Positions 14,701 to 29,700 of a stretch of 64,000 nucleotides of DNA are shown piece by piece; positions within the stretch are counted from its first letter, which is position 1, and every line of letters begins with the position of its first letter. The notes beneath the pieces were generated by a model. It had not been told where the DNA came from and did no database searches. It saw only the letters and a program-made list of their open reading frames with translations. The translations under genes were made by a program, and so were the position numbers. The stretch is from Actinernus sp. WN-2022 (lineage: Eukaryota > Cnidaria > Anthozoa > Actiniaria > Actinernidae): contig JAOWCC010001634.1 in the NCBI GenBank assembly GCA_030867875.1, positions 9,566,778 to 9,630,777 on the forward strand, in the 5' to 3' direction.

Positions 14701-17700
14701 ACCTCAAAATTGTTTTTTAATAAAAACCTTTAGAAAGTGTAAATGCACCCGCGAACACCAATTCTTGTACCCAGACCCCTACATGTATCACTTAAAATAT
14801 GCGCCGGCGCATTAAATATTTTAACATCGATGCCATTTTTTTTCTACGACACGAGGTCATGAACACGAGGTGAGTGAATAATGTCTAGTTAAGACAAAAT
14901 AAACTTCACATAGAAAAAAAAACCTCCCTCCCTACCTGGAAAAATTTAAATGGGTGGACGCTAAACAAGTATTTTTTATCTGGCCTTAACCTGCATTAAA
15001 TTGACATGCTAATATTATTACACAATGTCTAAGGTTTGACTGACATATACATGTACACCAACCAACATATCAAGGAGAGTACAAGCATACATGGATTGTT
15101 TAAATGTACATACATGTACAGATACTGTACATAATGATGAACTCGTTACAAGACAGTGATAAGGAAATAAGAAGCTTTATTGATTAGAAGTCTGTCAAAC
15201 GTTAATCAGTTAGTCTGCTAGTGGCTCTTTTGCTAATTTAATTTTTGGATTGGGCTACCTGCACCATAGTCAAAATGGGGTGAGAAGAAAAGGGAAGGAG
15301 GGGGGATGGAGATTGCGAGGGGAGAAAAGGAAATAAGAGCCAGTGCATGCAAGGCATACCTTTTAGAGATTTTAGAGTTCTGCCCCTGGTGAGATGAAAG
15401 GTTGCCACGTGTTGGTGGCATGTCAACCATCAGACAGTCAACCCTTTGTAGCAAACAAACATGCCTGCTCAAAATCGTGTTTATATTGGTATCCAAACAA
15501 CACTTTTGCACATATGGACTAAAATAAGAGTAGAAAGAAGTCTTGAAGCCAAACTTATTAATTGCACTCCCAAAAAAATGTGTCTGTAAGTCTTGTTTCA
15601 AGTATTGTTGTGTATCTAGGAAGCCACTGAGGCTTGAACTTATACATGTACTCTTCCTATAAACTCAGACTCATGTACACACAGTACAGCTTGCTACTCA
15701 AAACCTCCTGAATCTCTCTCCCACGTGTTACATGGTTTACCACACTAGGAAACTTCCGGATGTATAAACACTACAAGTAATTCTAGCCATCCTTCTACTG
15801 AAAACTTATTTATACATGTAGCATTAATCGTGAGGGGAATCATGGGATGAGTGTTGGCTTCATTGTGTGAAGTTGTTGGCTTCAATGTCGCAAAATCATC
15901 CAGTTTGTTCGACTGGTGTTTGTAATCCTTGTGGATAAAAAAATCAGAAACTTGATTGCATGAGCTGTTTCTTTACATTAGGAACTTGCTGAGCAATGAA
16001 GTTGTGCTAGGCCAGTTTAATTTAATAGTGTTCATTAGAATTTCAAAAATACCGGTAAGAATAATAATCCAAACCAACCATGTTGCTTTCTACTCTGCAA
16101 CCTATTCCTCAAAAGTACCAACAACATGTTTTCTTAGTTTATGACGATTATATTATAGATGCCACATGTTCTGTATCATACAATGCACATAGCATGTAGG
16201 GAATCATTGACTTTTTCTGATGATAATTTAACTTGTGTTTAATTTGTTAATACTATGTTGTCAGCTTGGAGTAAAGATCACAATGTCACAGGAGAAGGAA
16301 CCCTTGGGAACAGGTACTGTATAATTATGAAAGAAGATTATATGCAGGGTCAGAAGAAGAAAGAAAAGATTCAACAGTTACTTTTAATTCCATAGCTGTA
16401 GCCCATGCTTGGGACTTTCCAGCTTGCCCAAACTTTCATTTAATTAACTAAAAATTGTAAGAAGCCTTTTTGGTTCTTTGCCCATCGGACAAGTTGTCAA
16501 TTGAAACCCATGTACTAGCTCAACAGGGAAATCCACTAATCCTGCTTTCATTCTGACCGGTACATGTACATGTATATGGCAAGATGTGAAAAAACAAAAG
16601 GTTTCAAAAATATGGCAAATCTCAAACTCTTATTTGCTTTCTATTTTGAGGAAATAGTTGTATGCATTAAGGTTAAGTAGCTGATACATGTACCTGCAAA
16701 ATTGTATAACCTACATGTATAACCATTCTCTTATCTCAGATATTTAATGGACATAAGCTTTGTTGATTGTTGTCCTCTTTTTTCTTTGTGGTTACGGCAA
16801 TAAAATATAAAATTTGGACCCCTCTTTCATAAGTGCTTTGTTTTCTGTTTCCATGTTTTTCAGTAGGTTAAAAGTTTGGGACAGGTCGTTTGAGGTCCAG
16901 GGAGGTCCTATTCTTGTGAAACCTGGCCATGCACCTTCAGTATTATTTAGTGTAGAATGCAATGGGACACATTTCAAAGTCATATCAGTGAAAGTTTTAA
17001 ATCTGTGCAGCTGTGGACTTAAAAAGAATCTGAATTTTTGTTATTCTCAGTTGCAATGGGAACATGACCCCCCCCCCCCCCCCAAAAAAAAAAACACCCA
17101 ATATCGTGTCAAAACATTCTCATTGGTTTCTTGATCTTCCAGTGGATAAGTTGTAGTTCAAATATGATCTCAGTTCAAAATTGTTTTTTAACTAGGCCAT
17201 TTTTTTAACCAGTTCAATTATTTTTGAACTAGTACAATTTTCAAGATTCTAAAAAGGGATTTTTTTGGGGGGGGGGGGAGGATTCATAAAAAAAAAGGAG
17301 TTTAGTTTTTTATGGGGGTATTAAAAAGAAACTCTCCCCTCCCTCTCTACGGTACTCACTCCCACTCCCTTAATCCCCTTTTTCCCTTCCCCAGCCCCCA
17401 GTGAACTTAACTTGTAATTCATGCATTAATATTACACATCACTATTACTTACTTTTGTTTTACTTTTGCATTCACCGGTAGTGGGAGACTCGAACCTGCG
17501 ACCCTTCGTTTGGAAGAATGCCTTGGAAAACCAGAGCTTTACCAACTGCACCACATAGACTTGCATTGGAGTTGCAGTCACGTTTTTTGAATAATAATTT
17601 TATGGCTTTTCTTATGGAAATTAGTACTTACTAGATCCCTCTCAGTCATTTTGCGCATGCACAGTACTAACAAAGTCGGACTTCGAAAATTAACCTCGTC

Positions 17701-20700
17701 CCCAGTGTTGAAGACACTTATAGAGTTAAAACCGAACTAAAAGAAAGCCAGAGAATAATAGTTCACCTTTCACTTTACATTATATTTAGAAGAACTTACA
17801 TGGATAAGTGGAGTGATCTCTTTAAAAAGTGACGAAAGAAGAGTCTCTGATATAACTGTGTTTTACAGTCTATAGCAGGACTCTCGAGTGGAGTCAGAGC
17901 GAAATAAGTACTTTGACAAGAAAGTTATGGAAGTAAACCAGCTTCTAACCTGAAAGTGACAGCAAAGAAGTTGTTCACAAAGGAATGCATTTCAAAATAT
18001 TCTCTTGTCATCAGATCTGAAACTAAATTATGAGAGAGAGAATACAGTGTTAGTAAGTACTGACAGCAGTTTGATTCCAACTCAAACCCAAAACAAAACC
18101 CTAACCCTGAACCCTATTAAACCAGCAAGTTAAAAAAAACATTGTCACTCGCTTACATAAATATTTTAGGGTTTTTATGGCCACTAATTTAGTGTTTTTA
18201 GGGCTACATTGTAAATCACTAAACAAAATAGAAAAAAAATACTTCTCCCTATGAACTAATCCAAATCCTAACCCAACTTTAAAAAAAAACCTAACATCAG
18301 TAAACGCAATTGCTCATTAATTACTTAGGGTGGTTAGAGCTACGTATAGTCTAATTTTGGGTTTCTAGGGCAAGATCACTAAACAACACAAGCTTCTCCC
18401 TATAAACTAATTCAAATCCTAACCTTATATTTAAAAACACCCTAACCGTCAACATTGGGTACTCACTAATTTTGTTTTTTTGGGGGGTTTTAAGTCTGAC
18501 ACTAATTTTGTTTTTAAGGGCTAGATCACTAAATAACACATGCTTCTCCCTATAAACTAGTCCAAATCCTAACCCTACATTTTTAGGGTGTTTAGAGCTA
18601 AGTCACTAATTTAGGGTGTTTAGAGCCAAGTCACTAATTTAGGGTGTTTAGAGCCAAGTCTGTACTTTAGGGTGTTTGGAGCCAAGTCAGTAATTTAGGG
18701 TGTTTGGAGCTACATGTAAGTCACTAATTTAGGGTTTTTAGGGCCAAGTCACCAATTTAGGGTGTTTAGGGCCAAGTCACTAATTTAGGGTGTTTAGGGC
18801 CAAGTCACGTGTTTAGGGCCAAGTCACTAGTTTAGGGCCAAGTCACTAATTTAGGGTGTTTAGAGCCGTGTCACTAATTTAGGGTGTTTAGAGCCAAGTC
18901 TGTACTTTAGGGTGTTTGGAGCCAAGTCAGTAATTTAGGGTGTTTGGAGCTACATGTAAGTCACTAATTTAGGGTTTTTAGGGCCAAGTCACTAATTTAG
19001 GGTGTTTAGGGCCAAGTCACTAATTTAGGGTGTTTAGGGCCAAGTCACGTGTTTAGGGCCAAGTCACTAGTTTAGGGCCAAGTCACTAATTTAGGGTGTT
19101 TAGAGCCGTGTCACTAATTTAGGGTGTTTAGAGCCAAGTCACTAATTTAGGGTGTTTAGAGCCAAGTCACTATTTTAGGGTGTTTAGGGCCAAGTCACTA
19201 ATTTAAGGTGTTTAGGGCCAAGTCACTAATGTAGGGTGTTTAGGGCCAAGTCACTAATTTAGGGTGTTTAGAGCCAAGTCACTAATTTAGGGTGTTTAGG
19301 GCCAAGTCATTAATTTAGGGTGTTTAGAGCTACATGTACTCACTAATTTAGGGTGTTAGAGTTTTTAGGGCTGGATCACTAAACAACACAGGATAATGTT
19401 TGGAGAGTTTTATTTCCGGTTTTTGTTTTCATCTGTGAATATTTTCTACCTCTGTAGCCTACTCTATGCTTAAAGAAGGAGCCAAATAAAAGATGTCAAA
19501 CTTAAAGTGCCACTACGACGGAAATTTATCATTTCGATTTCCCACTTTTTCAGTGTCGATCAGTGTTGGAAATATTTGAAATAGTAAAAAGTATTCCCAA
19601 ATGGGCAAGTTAAACCACAAAATTTTAGGAGAGTTTACAGGTAAAATCCTGTCCACCTTACTGGAAGCCGTTCTCATTATTCAGCCGAAGTGATGTCATA
19701 CACTCAACACAATAACCACGTTGGTGTGCATAAAAACGTAGCCAACCTTGCAAAGATAAATATAACTTTCTTCTTGTGTGCGTGAAGATGTTTTTAGTAG
19801 AAACATGTCTCCAGGCGTTGTGTTGTGCAGGCGAGCTTTGAGTGTATGACATCACTTTGACATCACTTCCACTGAATAACCCTTTGTATAAAGCTGAACA
19901 AAAGGTTACTTCCTGTCATTGTATCGAAAAGCAATTTGAACTGGTAATAATATATCAACTCTACTTTATAAATATGCAAAAGTATGCAAAAACATTGATA
20001 CATCAAAATTTTATCATAGGGGCACTTTAAGTGCTTAATTACTATCTTGAAATAAAATTAAGTTAAAAACTAATTTTCCTTGTTAAAAAAAAATTAACTG
20101 GTTCAAAAAAAATAACCCAGTTCAAAACAATTTTGAACTAAGATCATATTTGAACTACAACAGATACACTTGCCAAATTTGGTTGAGTTATTCCAATCTG
20201 TTCAAGAGATTGTCCTGCCCCAAAAAGCGTCAAAAGGCATCACCCTCTCCCCCCTTTGTGGTTTGATGAAAAGTCACTGTTTTGTACATGTACAATGTAT
20301 ATGGTGCATAAATATTATAATTACATACATGTACACCAGCAATTAAAGACAAGGAATAATAATATTATTGTTATGATAATAATTACTGGAAGTATTTCTT
20401 ATTACAGTGTGTGGTTAATTTGTACAAAAATTAGTAATATTATTTTAATTTGTAATAAACTATTGGTCCAAACTTTAGATTCCAGAATCTAGGAACCATT
20501 TTCAAGGTCAATGCTTTATATACATTTATAATATAACCCAGATAGTACAAGCGCTCTGATTGGCTTGTAGACTCAAAAATCCTTGCGCATGCTTGCATTG
20601 TGTCGTAGTTATATCATACAAGCAATAGACCACACATTTCAATGTGTTTACTGGTGAAATAAAGCACTTGGGATGTTGGGAGAACACTTGAAAAGCCAAC

Positions 20701-23700
20701 ATACCTTATTTCGCCAGTAAACATATTGAAATGTGTGGTCTATTGCTTAAGTACATCCTAGACCAGTACGCCAATGCAGTGTATATTAAATACATGTGTG
20801 TATTACAAATTAAATCATTTAATTAACTTGTTTATACTTGTTTTCTACCAGCTGGACCACTTGCGCTGGCACATGATCTTCTCACAACAGACGAGGAGCC
20901 ATTCTTTGTGCTCAACAGTGATGTTATCTGTGATTTCCCTTTCAAGGAGATGGTTCAATTCCATAAGAACCATGGCAAAGAAGGAACAATTGTGGTAAAT
21001 CAGCTAAACCTCCCTCCTTCACTCTGCTCACTCGTGAAATGTTTTAACTCTAGAGTAAACTTTGCATCTTCAAACATGTACCACATTATAATTTTCTTTT
21101 TATTAAATTTGTACAATAATTAAACTACACTAAATAAATCTTCTAATTGCCTTATTTCATTATGATGTCACATGATAAACAAAGCCACCATTTTAGGGGG
21201 GCAAAACACTCTGAGGTATCGATGAAGGTTCAAAATGGAAAAGTTTTGAAAATACATTTTCTTGCAAATTCTAAATCTAAAAGCCCTAATCTAGCATCAC
21301 AAAAAAGCTCAAACTAAAATATTTTTTAAGCCTTGAAAATGCGACATTCTGATTTCTTGCTAAAAAAGGTGTGAAAATGATTGACAGCTGCTGTCATTCA
21401 CTGGGCATGTTATTTCATTCTCGCTATCCTGTCATTTTCTGCACTACTTTTCATTCGTAACTATTTCTACGTTACTTAGTTAATGCAATATCCAAGAAAG
21501 TAAAAGTAGATCGTTATTGGTGGTTGCTCAGGCTTCTAGCTACCAAGAAACCAATCTCAGTGGATTCTTGACAGTAAAACATAAATGTTCTTATTTTCTT
21601 CAGGTCACCAAAGTCGAGGAGCCCTCAAAGTATGGTGTAGTCATTTATGAGCCAACAAAGGGGGAGATTGAAAAATTTGTAGAGAAGCCCCAAGTGTTTG
21701 TCTCCAACAAAATTAATGCAGGGCTGTACATATTCAGCCCAAAGATTCTTAACAGGATTGAGGCAAGTACAAACTCTATTTACATGAGGAGGCAAAATGT
21801 AACAACACTTACTGTACACCAGTGTTGGGATAAAGTACATACAATGTACATGTACATGACAATTATGTACAAATGTATGCAGCATAAAATTGCAAGCATT
21901 TCACACAGAATGTTGCCAGTCCATTGCGTTTGTTAAGTTTCGAATCTTCAAGGGCAGCCCAATGAAGTGTTTCTTTCAAATGTTCTTCAACTGATGCAAA
22001 TATGATTTGCTGTTTATTGATCCATTGAACATATTGAACTGCATGCAGGTTTCGATACAAAACAACACTGCTCTTTCACCTGATACTTTACAAGTCCGAC
22101 AAGTCGCCATAAAGTACCAGGATAGCAATATTTGTTCTTGGTCACTGCCAATTTTCACCTTTGCTTTGGTCACAACAAAGAATTTAAAAATAAATTATTT
22201 CCAAATCCCAAACAATACCAAAGCAAACTTATGAGACTGATTCATGTCAAACTCTGACATCTGTCACCATTTTTCATTCGTGGGCAAATGCGAAATACTC
22301 CAAACACAAAATTATGGCATTTGTACAGGCTCTTATTTCTTTCCATTCCGTTCCCCATCTCCCCTCCCTTCATTTTTGTCCTAAAAAATGAGAACGTTTT
22401 ATCATTTGGGGGTTGACACTGCCCCTTATAAGATAAAGAAGTGTGAATCAAGATGTACATACTTTTATTCTCAGCTCAGGTGGAAGACTAAATGACTGAC
22501 TATTCAGTCCATTTTGTTTCCAGTTAAGACCAATGTCCATAGAGAAAGAAGTGTTTCCTAACATGGCCCAAGACAAGCAGTTGTATGCTTTTGACTTAAA
22601 AGGTAAGGGGTACATGTATGCCATGTTGTTAGTCAATGTTAACCCTGTAAAATCATGCAACGATGAAGTTGAAAAGGTTATAACCGAACTCTAACTTGTC
22701 ATTTCAGCAAGAAACAACAAAGGTTATGATAAAATCATCTTAAAAGCTTCAGTACCATATTGATTTAAATTATGTATACCCATCACAATGTAGAGTATTT
22801 GTTTGTACATGCATGTATTTAACCCTTTCACTACTAGAGCGGCCAAAAGCGGCCAATATGAAGCATGTACCTGGGAAAAAATATTGCATCAAACCTAGAC
22901 ACACTGGAAATACGATGTTGCGATATTATTTCAAGGGATGAATGACTTCAAAGCCACAGCTATAACTGGGATGCTTGACTCTCCCACTTTGGAGAAAAAC
23001 TCATTTGTTTTGGTGATCGTTTTTCGTTTCTCCGATTTTCACCAATTTTGAGGAGCTGAAAATTGCCCTCCAAAATCCTTCCCATTCGCCCTTAAAATCA
23101 AAAGCAAAAACAAAATCAGCTCTCAGGCGTTACAGTACCTTCTTTAATCTTTCGAACCACCAGGTTTGTTTGCACGAAACACACATTGCGACTGTGAAGC
23201 GTGCTATTCTTAATGCTGCACTTCTCTCCACCATGTTTTTCCTGCTCCCACCTCCAATTGCATGCTGGGTAATCAACAAAAAAAAATCACAACGGGACCC
23301 CCCCTCTGGAACTCCTGTAGGTTTTTTTATAAGTCTTTTACCCCTACAACCAAGAGCGGTGATTTGGACTCAAGCCGTTGCTTTAAAGTGACAAAAACAC
23401 ATCCTAATAGGTTGAGCAGAGGTAAAAGACTGCCAACTGCAGGATTCCAAGGATTTCATTGAAGAATTTTTTCCTGTGTCTGAAAGCACAAACACAACGG
23501 AAAAACCCTGTGAAATCCCCTCACAAAGCCCACTAGAAGCAAACCAAGTACTTTTCAGCCATCCTCAGACTTAATGATGTCTTCAAGCTCTCTGACAGTG
23601 GCATATTTATCCAAAATTAGAGCTCATTTCATTGGAAAACCTACAGAAGAAACCATACTCACCGCCGCTGAGTCTGTATAATTCAAAAATATTGGAATCA

Positions 23701-26700
23701 TCAATAAACTAAGATACTATCTTGATCTCCATATGCTAAAACAATTATATTATACCCTTATATATCCATATTTGAACTATGGTTTATTGAGTTGGGGTTC
23801 TACCTATAAAACAAGATTAACCAAAATATACACCAAACAAAATAAATGTATACGAAATATATTCTTTGCTCATAGTAGGGAAAAGGCTAGCCCCTATTAT
23901 AGCCTTCTTGAAATTCTAAAATTTGAAAATATCCATAAATATAAAATGTCACTTTTTACACATAAAATTCAAAATAATAAAAATAGTATTCCAGCCGTAT
24001 TCTCTGATATCCTTACACCAATATCCGAAATTCATTCCTACAATACCATATATGCTGCCAATTTTTTTTTCTACAAACCCAAAGTGAGAACAAATTATGG
24101 GATTCATACATTTCGGTCCTCTGCACCCAAACTCTGGGAATCTATACCAACAGAACTTAAAGACCTTCCATACCATGCTTTCAAACAAAAATACAAAAAG
24201 TTTCTTTTGAATGACCAAATCTAATTGTAAACAAATAAAACACCTTACATATTTGCATATGTATTTAATGAATTTAATGAATGTATAGCTATAATACCAT
24301 TATAATTATACTTGTTTACTTACAATATCTATATATACTAGTTACTCATCTTATTGATTATTATCTAGTAGTCATAATCAATTTTAATGGCTCCAGTTCT
24401 TTCCTTTTATCCTTCTCTCTTTTTTTTTCCTTCTTTCACATAATACGTGTCTCAATCGTCCTTACTAGTAACATAGGCGGTGACCAACTCGAAAGCATTT
24501 CTGCTACTTTGGTCTCTGCACACCTATTTTGTATATTTCTGTATTATGTTATATGTCTTTTTTAATATCTGTAATTAATTATTTGTACCTATTATATATC
24601 ATGTAAACAGTGTGAAAATAAAAAAACTTAAAAACTTAACTTAAACTTATTCTGCCGAATGGCATCATGGGGAAAGTTCAATGAGCCCTTGGTTTAAAAA
24701 GTCAGCAGTATTTAACTAGCCCGGGCTAGCCAAACTGGAACTGAGGGGGAGGGTTGAGTTAGCACTCTGCATTTCACCCATTGAGCCCAAACACGTCCGG
24801 TAGTGAAAGGGTTAAATAAAATGTTGGTGATTGTGTGGTGTCATACATGTATGTATTACACCTTACGTACTTGTCAACAATAGTCCCGTATGCCTGGAGA
24901 TCTTGTCATTAAAGGTTGTCTGGCAAGGTCCCACTGTAGTTCCAAGTGAGACCCTGTGCACATGCAGTTTCATCTCCCTTGTAGTACTGCAGGTGCAATG
25001 CAGTCTCAGTCTTGCAGTGGAGAAGCTATCACAAGCTTAAGACCGATGCAAAGCTGGTTTGAATACAATGTAACTACACTTTGTGGAAACCTCTTATTAA
25101 ATGAGTGCGAAGCCATACTGTAGGTTATGCACCAAGTTTTTTTCACTGCTTTATGGTGCATGTCTGAATAGTATGTGTAAACAACGAGGATCCATAACTT
25201 GCAGTATGGACCGACCAAATGAGTTTAATAACATGTTTATTATCATTTACTGGCTCAAAAGTATTCAAAACCAGCTTTGCTTCAATTTCACGGTCCGTAC
25301 AGGGATTAAATGGAACACAAACTGTCCAATCATAGCTTACAAAGTTACCTAACTATATACATTGTACATAATACTGTTTAATAATTATTTTACGTTGTTT
25401 GTAGGATTTTGGATGGACGTTGGCCAACCTAAAGACTTCTTAACAGGGATGTGCATGTATCTCAACTCACTGAGAAAGAAATCACCTGAACTTCTGTATG
25501 AAGGCAATGGAATCATAGGGAATGTTTTAGTGGTAATATATGTACTGTGTTTAACATGTGTACATTAGACTTGCCACAAGTCAACCTCTTTATGTTTTCT
25601 TTATCTCGAGCATAGCAAGACGAGTCACGAGAGCGAGCGACAGAATTTCACAAATTGGAAAGAAATTTGAGAAAGTCTATGCATGTAGGCCAATTTATCA
25701 GTCTCTAAAAATCAGAAAATGTGATGTGTTGGCTTTCTCTGTAGCTCTGCCCCACACAGGGTGAGAACTGGAATAATAAATTGTACATGTAGTAGAATAT
25801 GTGATCACATTGTGACAGAAGATGGTGTGATGTGTCACATGCAATAATGTCTAGCTCAAGGCGGGTAAAGAGATATATATATTTTTACCAAAGTTCAGGC
25901 AAAAGCAATTTTATTTCTAAAAACTAAATAGCAAATCACTTAATGACTGGGCCCTCAGGAATTAGTGAGTTTTGTTTCCCCTCGATCTTCAACGCCATCT
26001 CGGGAATATTGAGAATCTAGTGGAATCAAGACTGACTGTTTCCTGAGGGGCCGGTCATTAAGTGTTTATTATCATTATGATACGAGTTGCAGTACATGTA
26101 CTTGCATTGTACATGTACATAAAAAAAGTTAAATCTAGTTTATCCTCTGATAAATGAGGCTCATTCCACATACACTCCTTACTACATTCATATTCTCTGC
26201 ACTCGATACCCAACTCACCAAAGTAACTGAACTCGCATATGACGCTGCATCCAGGAATCGATCTCGGGTCACAGTAGTAAGAGGCGAGTGGTTTTACATG
26301 CTGCGCCACCCAACGCCCACATGTAATGTTTGGAAACTCCAATCAAATTGTACCTGTCTGCATGTACTCAGTGTCCCATCACTAGTTACTAACAATAATC
26401 ATTTATACTGCTAAATGTTTGACATATCTACATCTACATAATACCATACTGTGTTTATACCATACTGTGTTTCACTTACAGTGTCCAACCAGTAAAATAG
26501 GAAATCATTGTCGTATAGGACCAAATGTTGTCATAGGACCAGGAGTTGTCGTACAAGATGGTGAGTAGCAAAATAAAATGAAAGATTACTTCAAACAAGT
26601 TTACAGTGTGTCTTACATTCCTGTAGTCTTACTAGCTTTGTGTTTGCATTTATTTCAAGTATTGTCCTAGTGATAGTTAACCATTTATCGGGGCAAGTAA

Positions 26701-29700
26701 GTCAAGAATGAAGAGTTCCAGGCATTGTGGCTGACTAATGAGCTGTTGTGTTTCACCAGGTGCTTGTCTATCCAGATGTGTTATTCTAAGAGATGCAACC
26801 GTTAGATCACATTCATGGATCCAGTCCTCCATTATAGGCTGGAAATCAGTTGTAGGACAATGGGTAAGCAAAATAGCCAATCAAATCCATTTCTCTGTAC
26901 CACTCGTCGTATGCCTAGCCAAACAAATCCATTCCTCTGTACCATGCACTCATTGTATACCTAGCCAATCAAATTCACTCCTTTGTACCACTCATCGTAT
27001 ACCTAGCCAATCAAATTCACTCCTCTGTACCACTCATCGTACGCCTAGCCAATTAAATTCCACCGTTCCACATCATCTTAACTCCGACATATTTATAAAG
27101 TGATCTGATTTCGCATTATCTTCGACGTCGATCTGGACGACGTTCTGAAGCTAAAGATTTATTAGCTGTTCATGAAACTAAACTGAAGACGTATGATATC
27201 GTGTATTCTCTGCAGCTGTACCCTTTATTGTGGAATGCCCTCCCTTATGATATCAAGCTTAGTCACAGTTTAGATGTTTTTAAAAGAGACTTTTTAAAGG
27301 GCCTTTTTAATAATCACGCTTTTGTTATTTTTTGTATGAGTATGATAGTGTTGTTGTAAAGCGCCTAGGAACTTACAGGAATAGGCGTTGTTGTTGTTGT
27401 TGTTGTTGTTATTATTATCTGATGGGGTAGACTTTCAAGAACACAAGATGGACAGCACAAAATCAGGCAATTTAGGGCGTGTTCTTTTGGGGCATATTGC
27501 GGCTATTCCGTAAAGGGACTACACCACTAAAACAATGTTGCTTAGTACATTATGAAACAAAAGAAATAATTCCCAAATTATGTACTAAAAGTGGCGACGG
27601 CTTTCTACGTTAATTTTGGGAGATGAATATCTGCAAGATTTCTGATTTCGGAATAGCCGGAATATCCCAAAAGAATGCGCCTTTAGTTATAAGAAAACAT
27701 TACTGGAAAGAATGTGTAATGGGTCGAAACAAATTACAATGTTGTATACTGAGCAAATGAGTCAGATACGTAGACTGCTGAGGCTTGTTTCGAATGGCGA
27801 ACTTCTCATGTGCCTGGACATTGGAGCGACTGTTAGACTTAATTCGTTGAACCACTGTAATGATCAGGAATTTAATGTTCGTGGATAAATTAAATTTCAA
27901 GATGACATAATTTATGCATTAAGTTCGGCAAATGAAAAGAGCGGCATTTGATTAAACGGCATCTACCGCACCCAATTCATATGCCGTACCCAATTCGTCT
28001 GCCGTACCCAATTCATCTGCCGAACCTAATTCAAACAAGTCGAACCCAATAGATTTCATCTATTAAGTTCGGCAGGTGCAGAGTTTGCTAAAATGTTCAA
28101 ACTGCTTTTAAAGTGAATGCAACTGAGATGGAAATGCTGTTCCATTCCCTCAACATGTTATACTCCATTGCTCTAGTTACGAATAAACGAGTGCTCTGTC
28201 CTTTCAGTTCCCATCGCACCGTTTTATTTACTTGCTTCAGGTTTCTTCAAGCTTTTGACAAATTACATGTAGTTATGGAATTAAAAGATGCAAAAAATAA
28301 CTACGTTATTCACATTGACAGAGGACTGAACCAACATAATTGGCGAGAATTCAAAAACAGAAAAACAAAATATGGCGCTAACACGAAAGTGAAAGAGCCT
28401 AAGTCCAAAAATAAAATAGCGAGTTCTGATTGGCTAACAGTGTAGGTGTCTCGCTACTGGATATAACTTTGTTGGAAGACTGGCCAAAGACAACAACATT
28501 AATTTAATTTGTACATCAACCAGAATTGTTGGATGAAATGTTTGACCAAAGGAAAACTTCAGCAACATTTGATCAAGCTAAAAAGGTTGGACAAACACGA
28601 TCCAACATGGGATGACAAACACGATCCAACATGGGACGACAAACACGACCCAACATGGGATGACAAACACGACCCAACATGGGACGACAAACACGACCCA
28701 ACATGATATGACAAACACGATCCAACATGATATGACAAACACGACCCAACATGGGACGACAAACACGACCCAACATGGGATGACAAACACGATCCAACAT
28801 GATATGACAAACACGATCCAACATGATATGACAAACACGATCCAACATGATATGACAAACACGATCCAACATGGGATGACAAACACGATCCAACATGATA
28901 TGACAAACACGACCCAACATGATATGACAAACACGATCCAACATGATATGACAAACACGACCCAACATGGGACGACAAACACGACCCAACATGATATGAC
29001 AAACACGACCCAACATGATATGACAAACACGATCCAACATGATATGACAAACACGACCCAACATGATATGACAAACACGATCCAACATGATATGACAAAC
29101 ACGATCCAACATGATATGACAAACACGACCCAACATGGGATGACAAACACGATCCAACATGATATGACAAACACGATCCAACATGATATGACAAACACGA
29201 CCCAACATGATATGACAAACACGATCCAACATGATATGACAAACACGACCCAACATGGGACGACAAACACGACCCAACATGGGACGACAAACACGATCCA
29301 ACATGGGACGACAAACACGATCCAACATGGGACGACAAACACGACCCAACATGATATGACAAACACGACCCAACATGATATGACAAACACGACCCAACAT
29401 GATATGACAAACACGACCCAACATGATATGACAAACACGATCCAACATGGGACGACAAACACGATCCAACATGATATGACAAACACGATCCAACATGATA
29501 TGACAAACACGATCCAACATCATATGACAAACACGATCCAACATGGGACGACAAACACGACCCAACATGGGACGACAAACACGACCCAACATGGGATGAC
29601 AAACACGATCCAACATGGGATGACAAACACGATCCAACATGATATGACAAACACGATCCAACATGATATGACAAACACGATCCAACATGGGACGACAAAC

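Noticed and set aside
15233..15601. 122-codon minus-strand frame
   Set aside because: It is low-complexity and intronic, without similarity to anything I recognise.
20852..21123. Other frames overlapping the GMPPB exon at 20852-20994
   Set aside because: They are shadows of the real exon; only the frame matching the family and the splice phases is kept.
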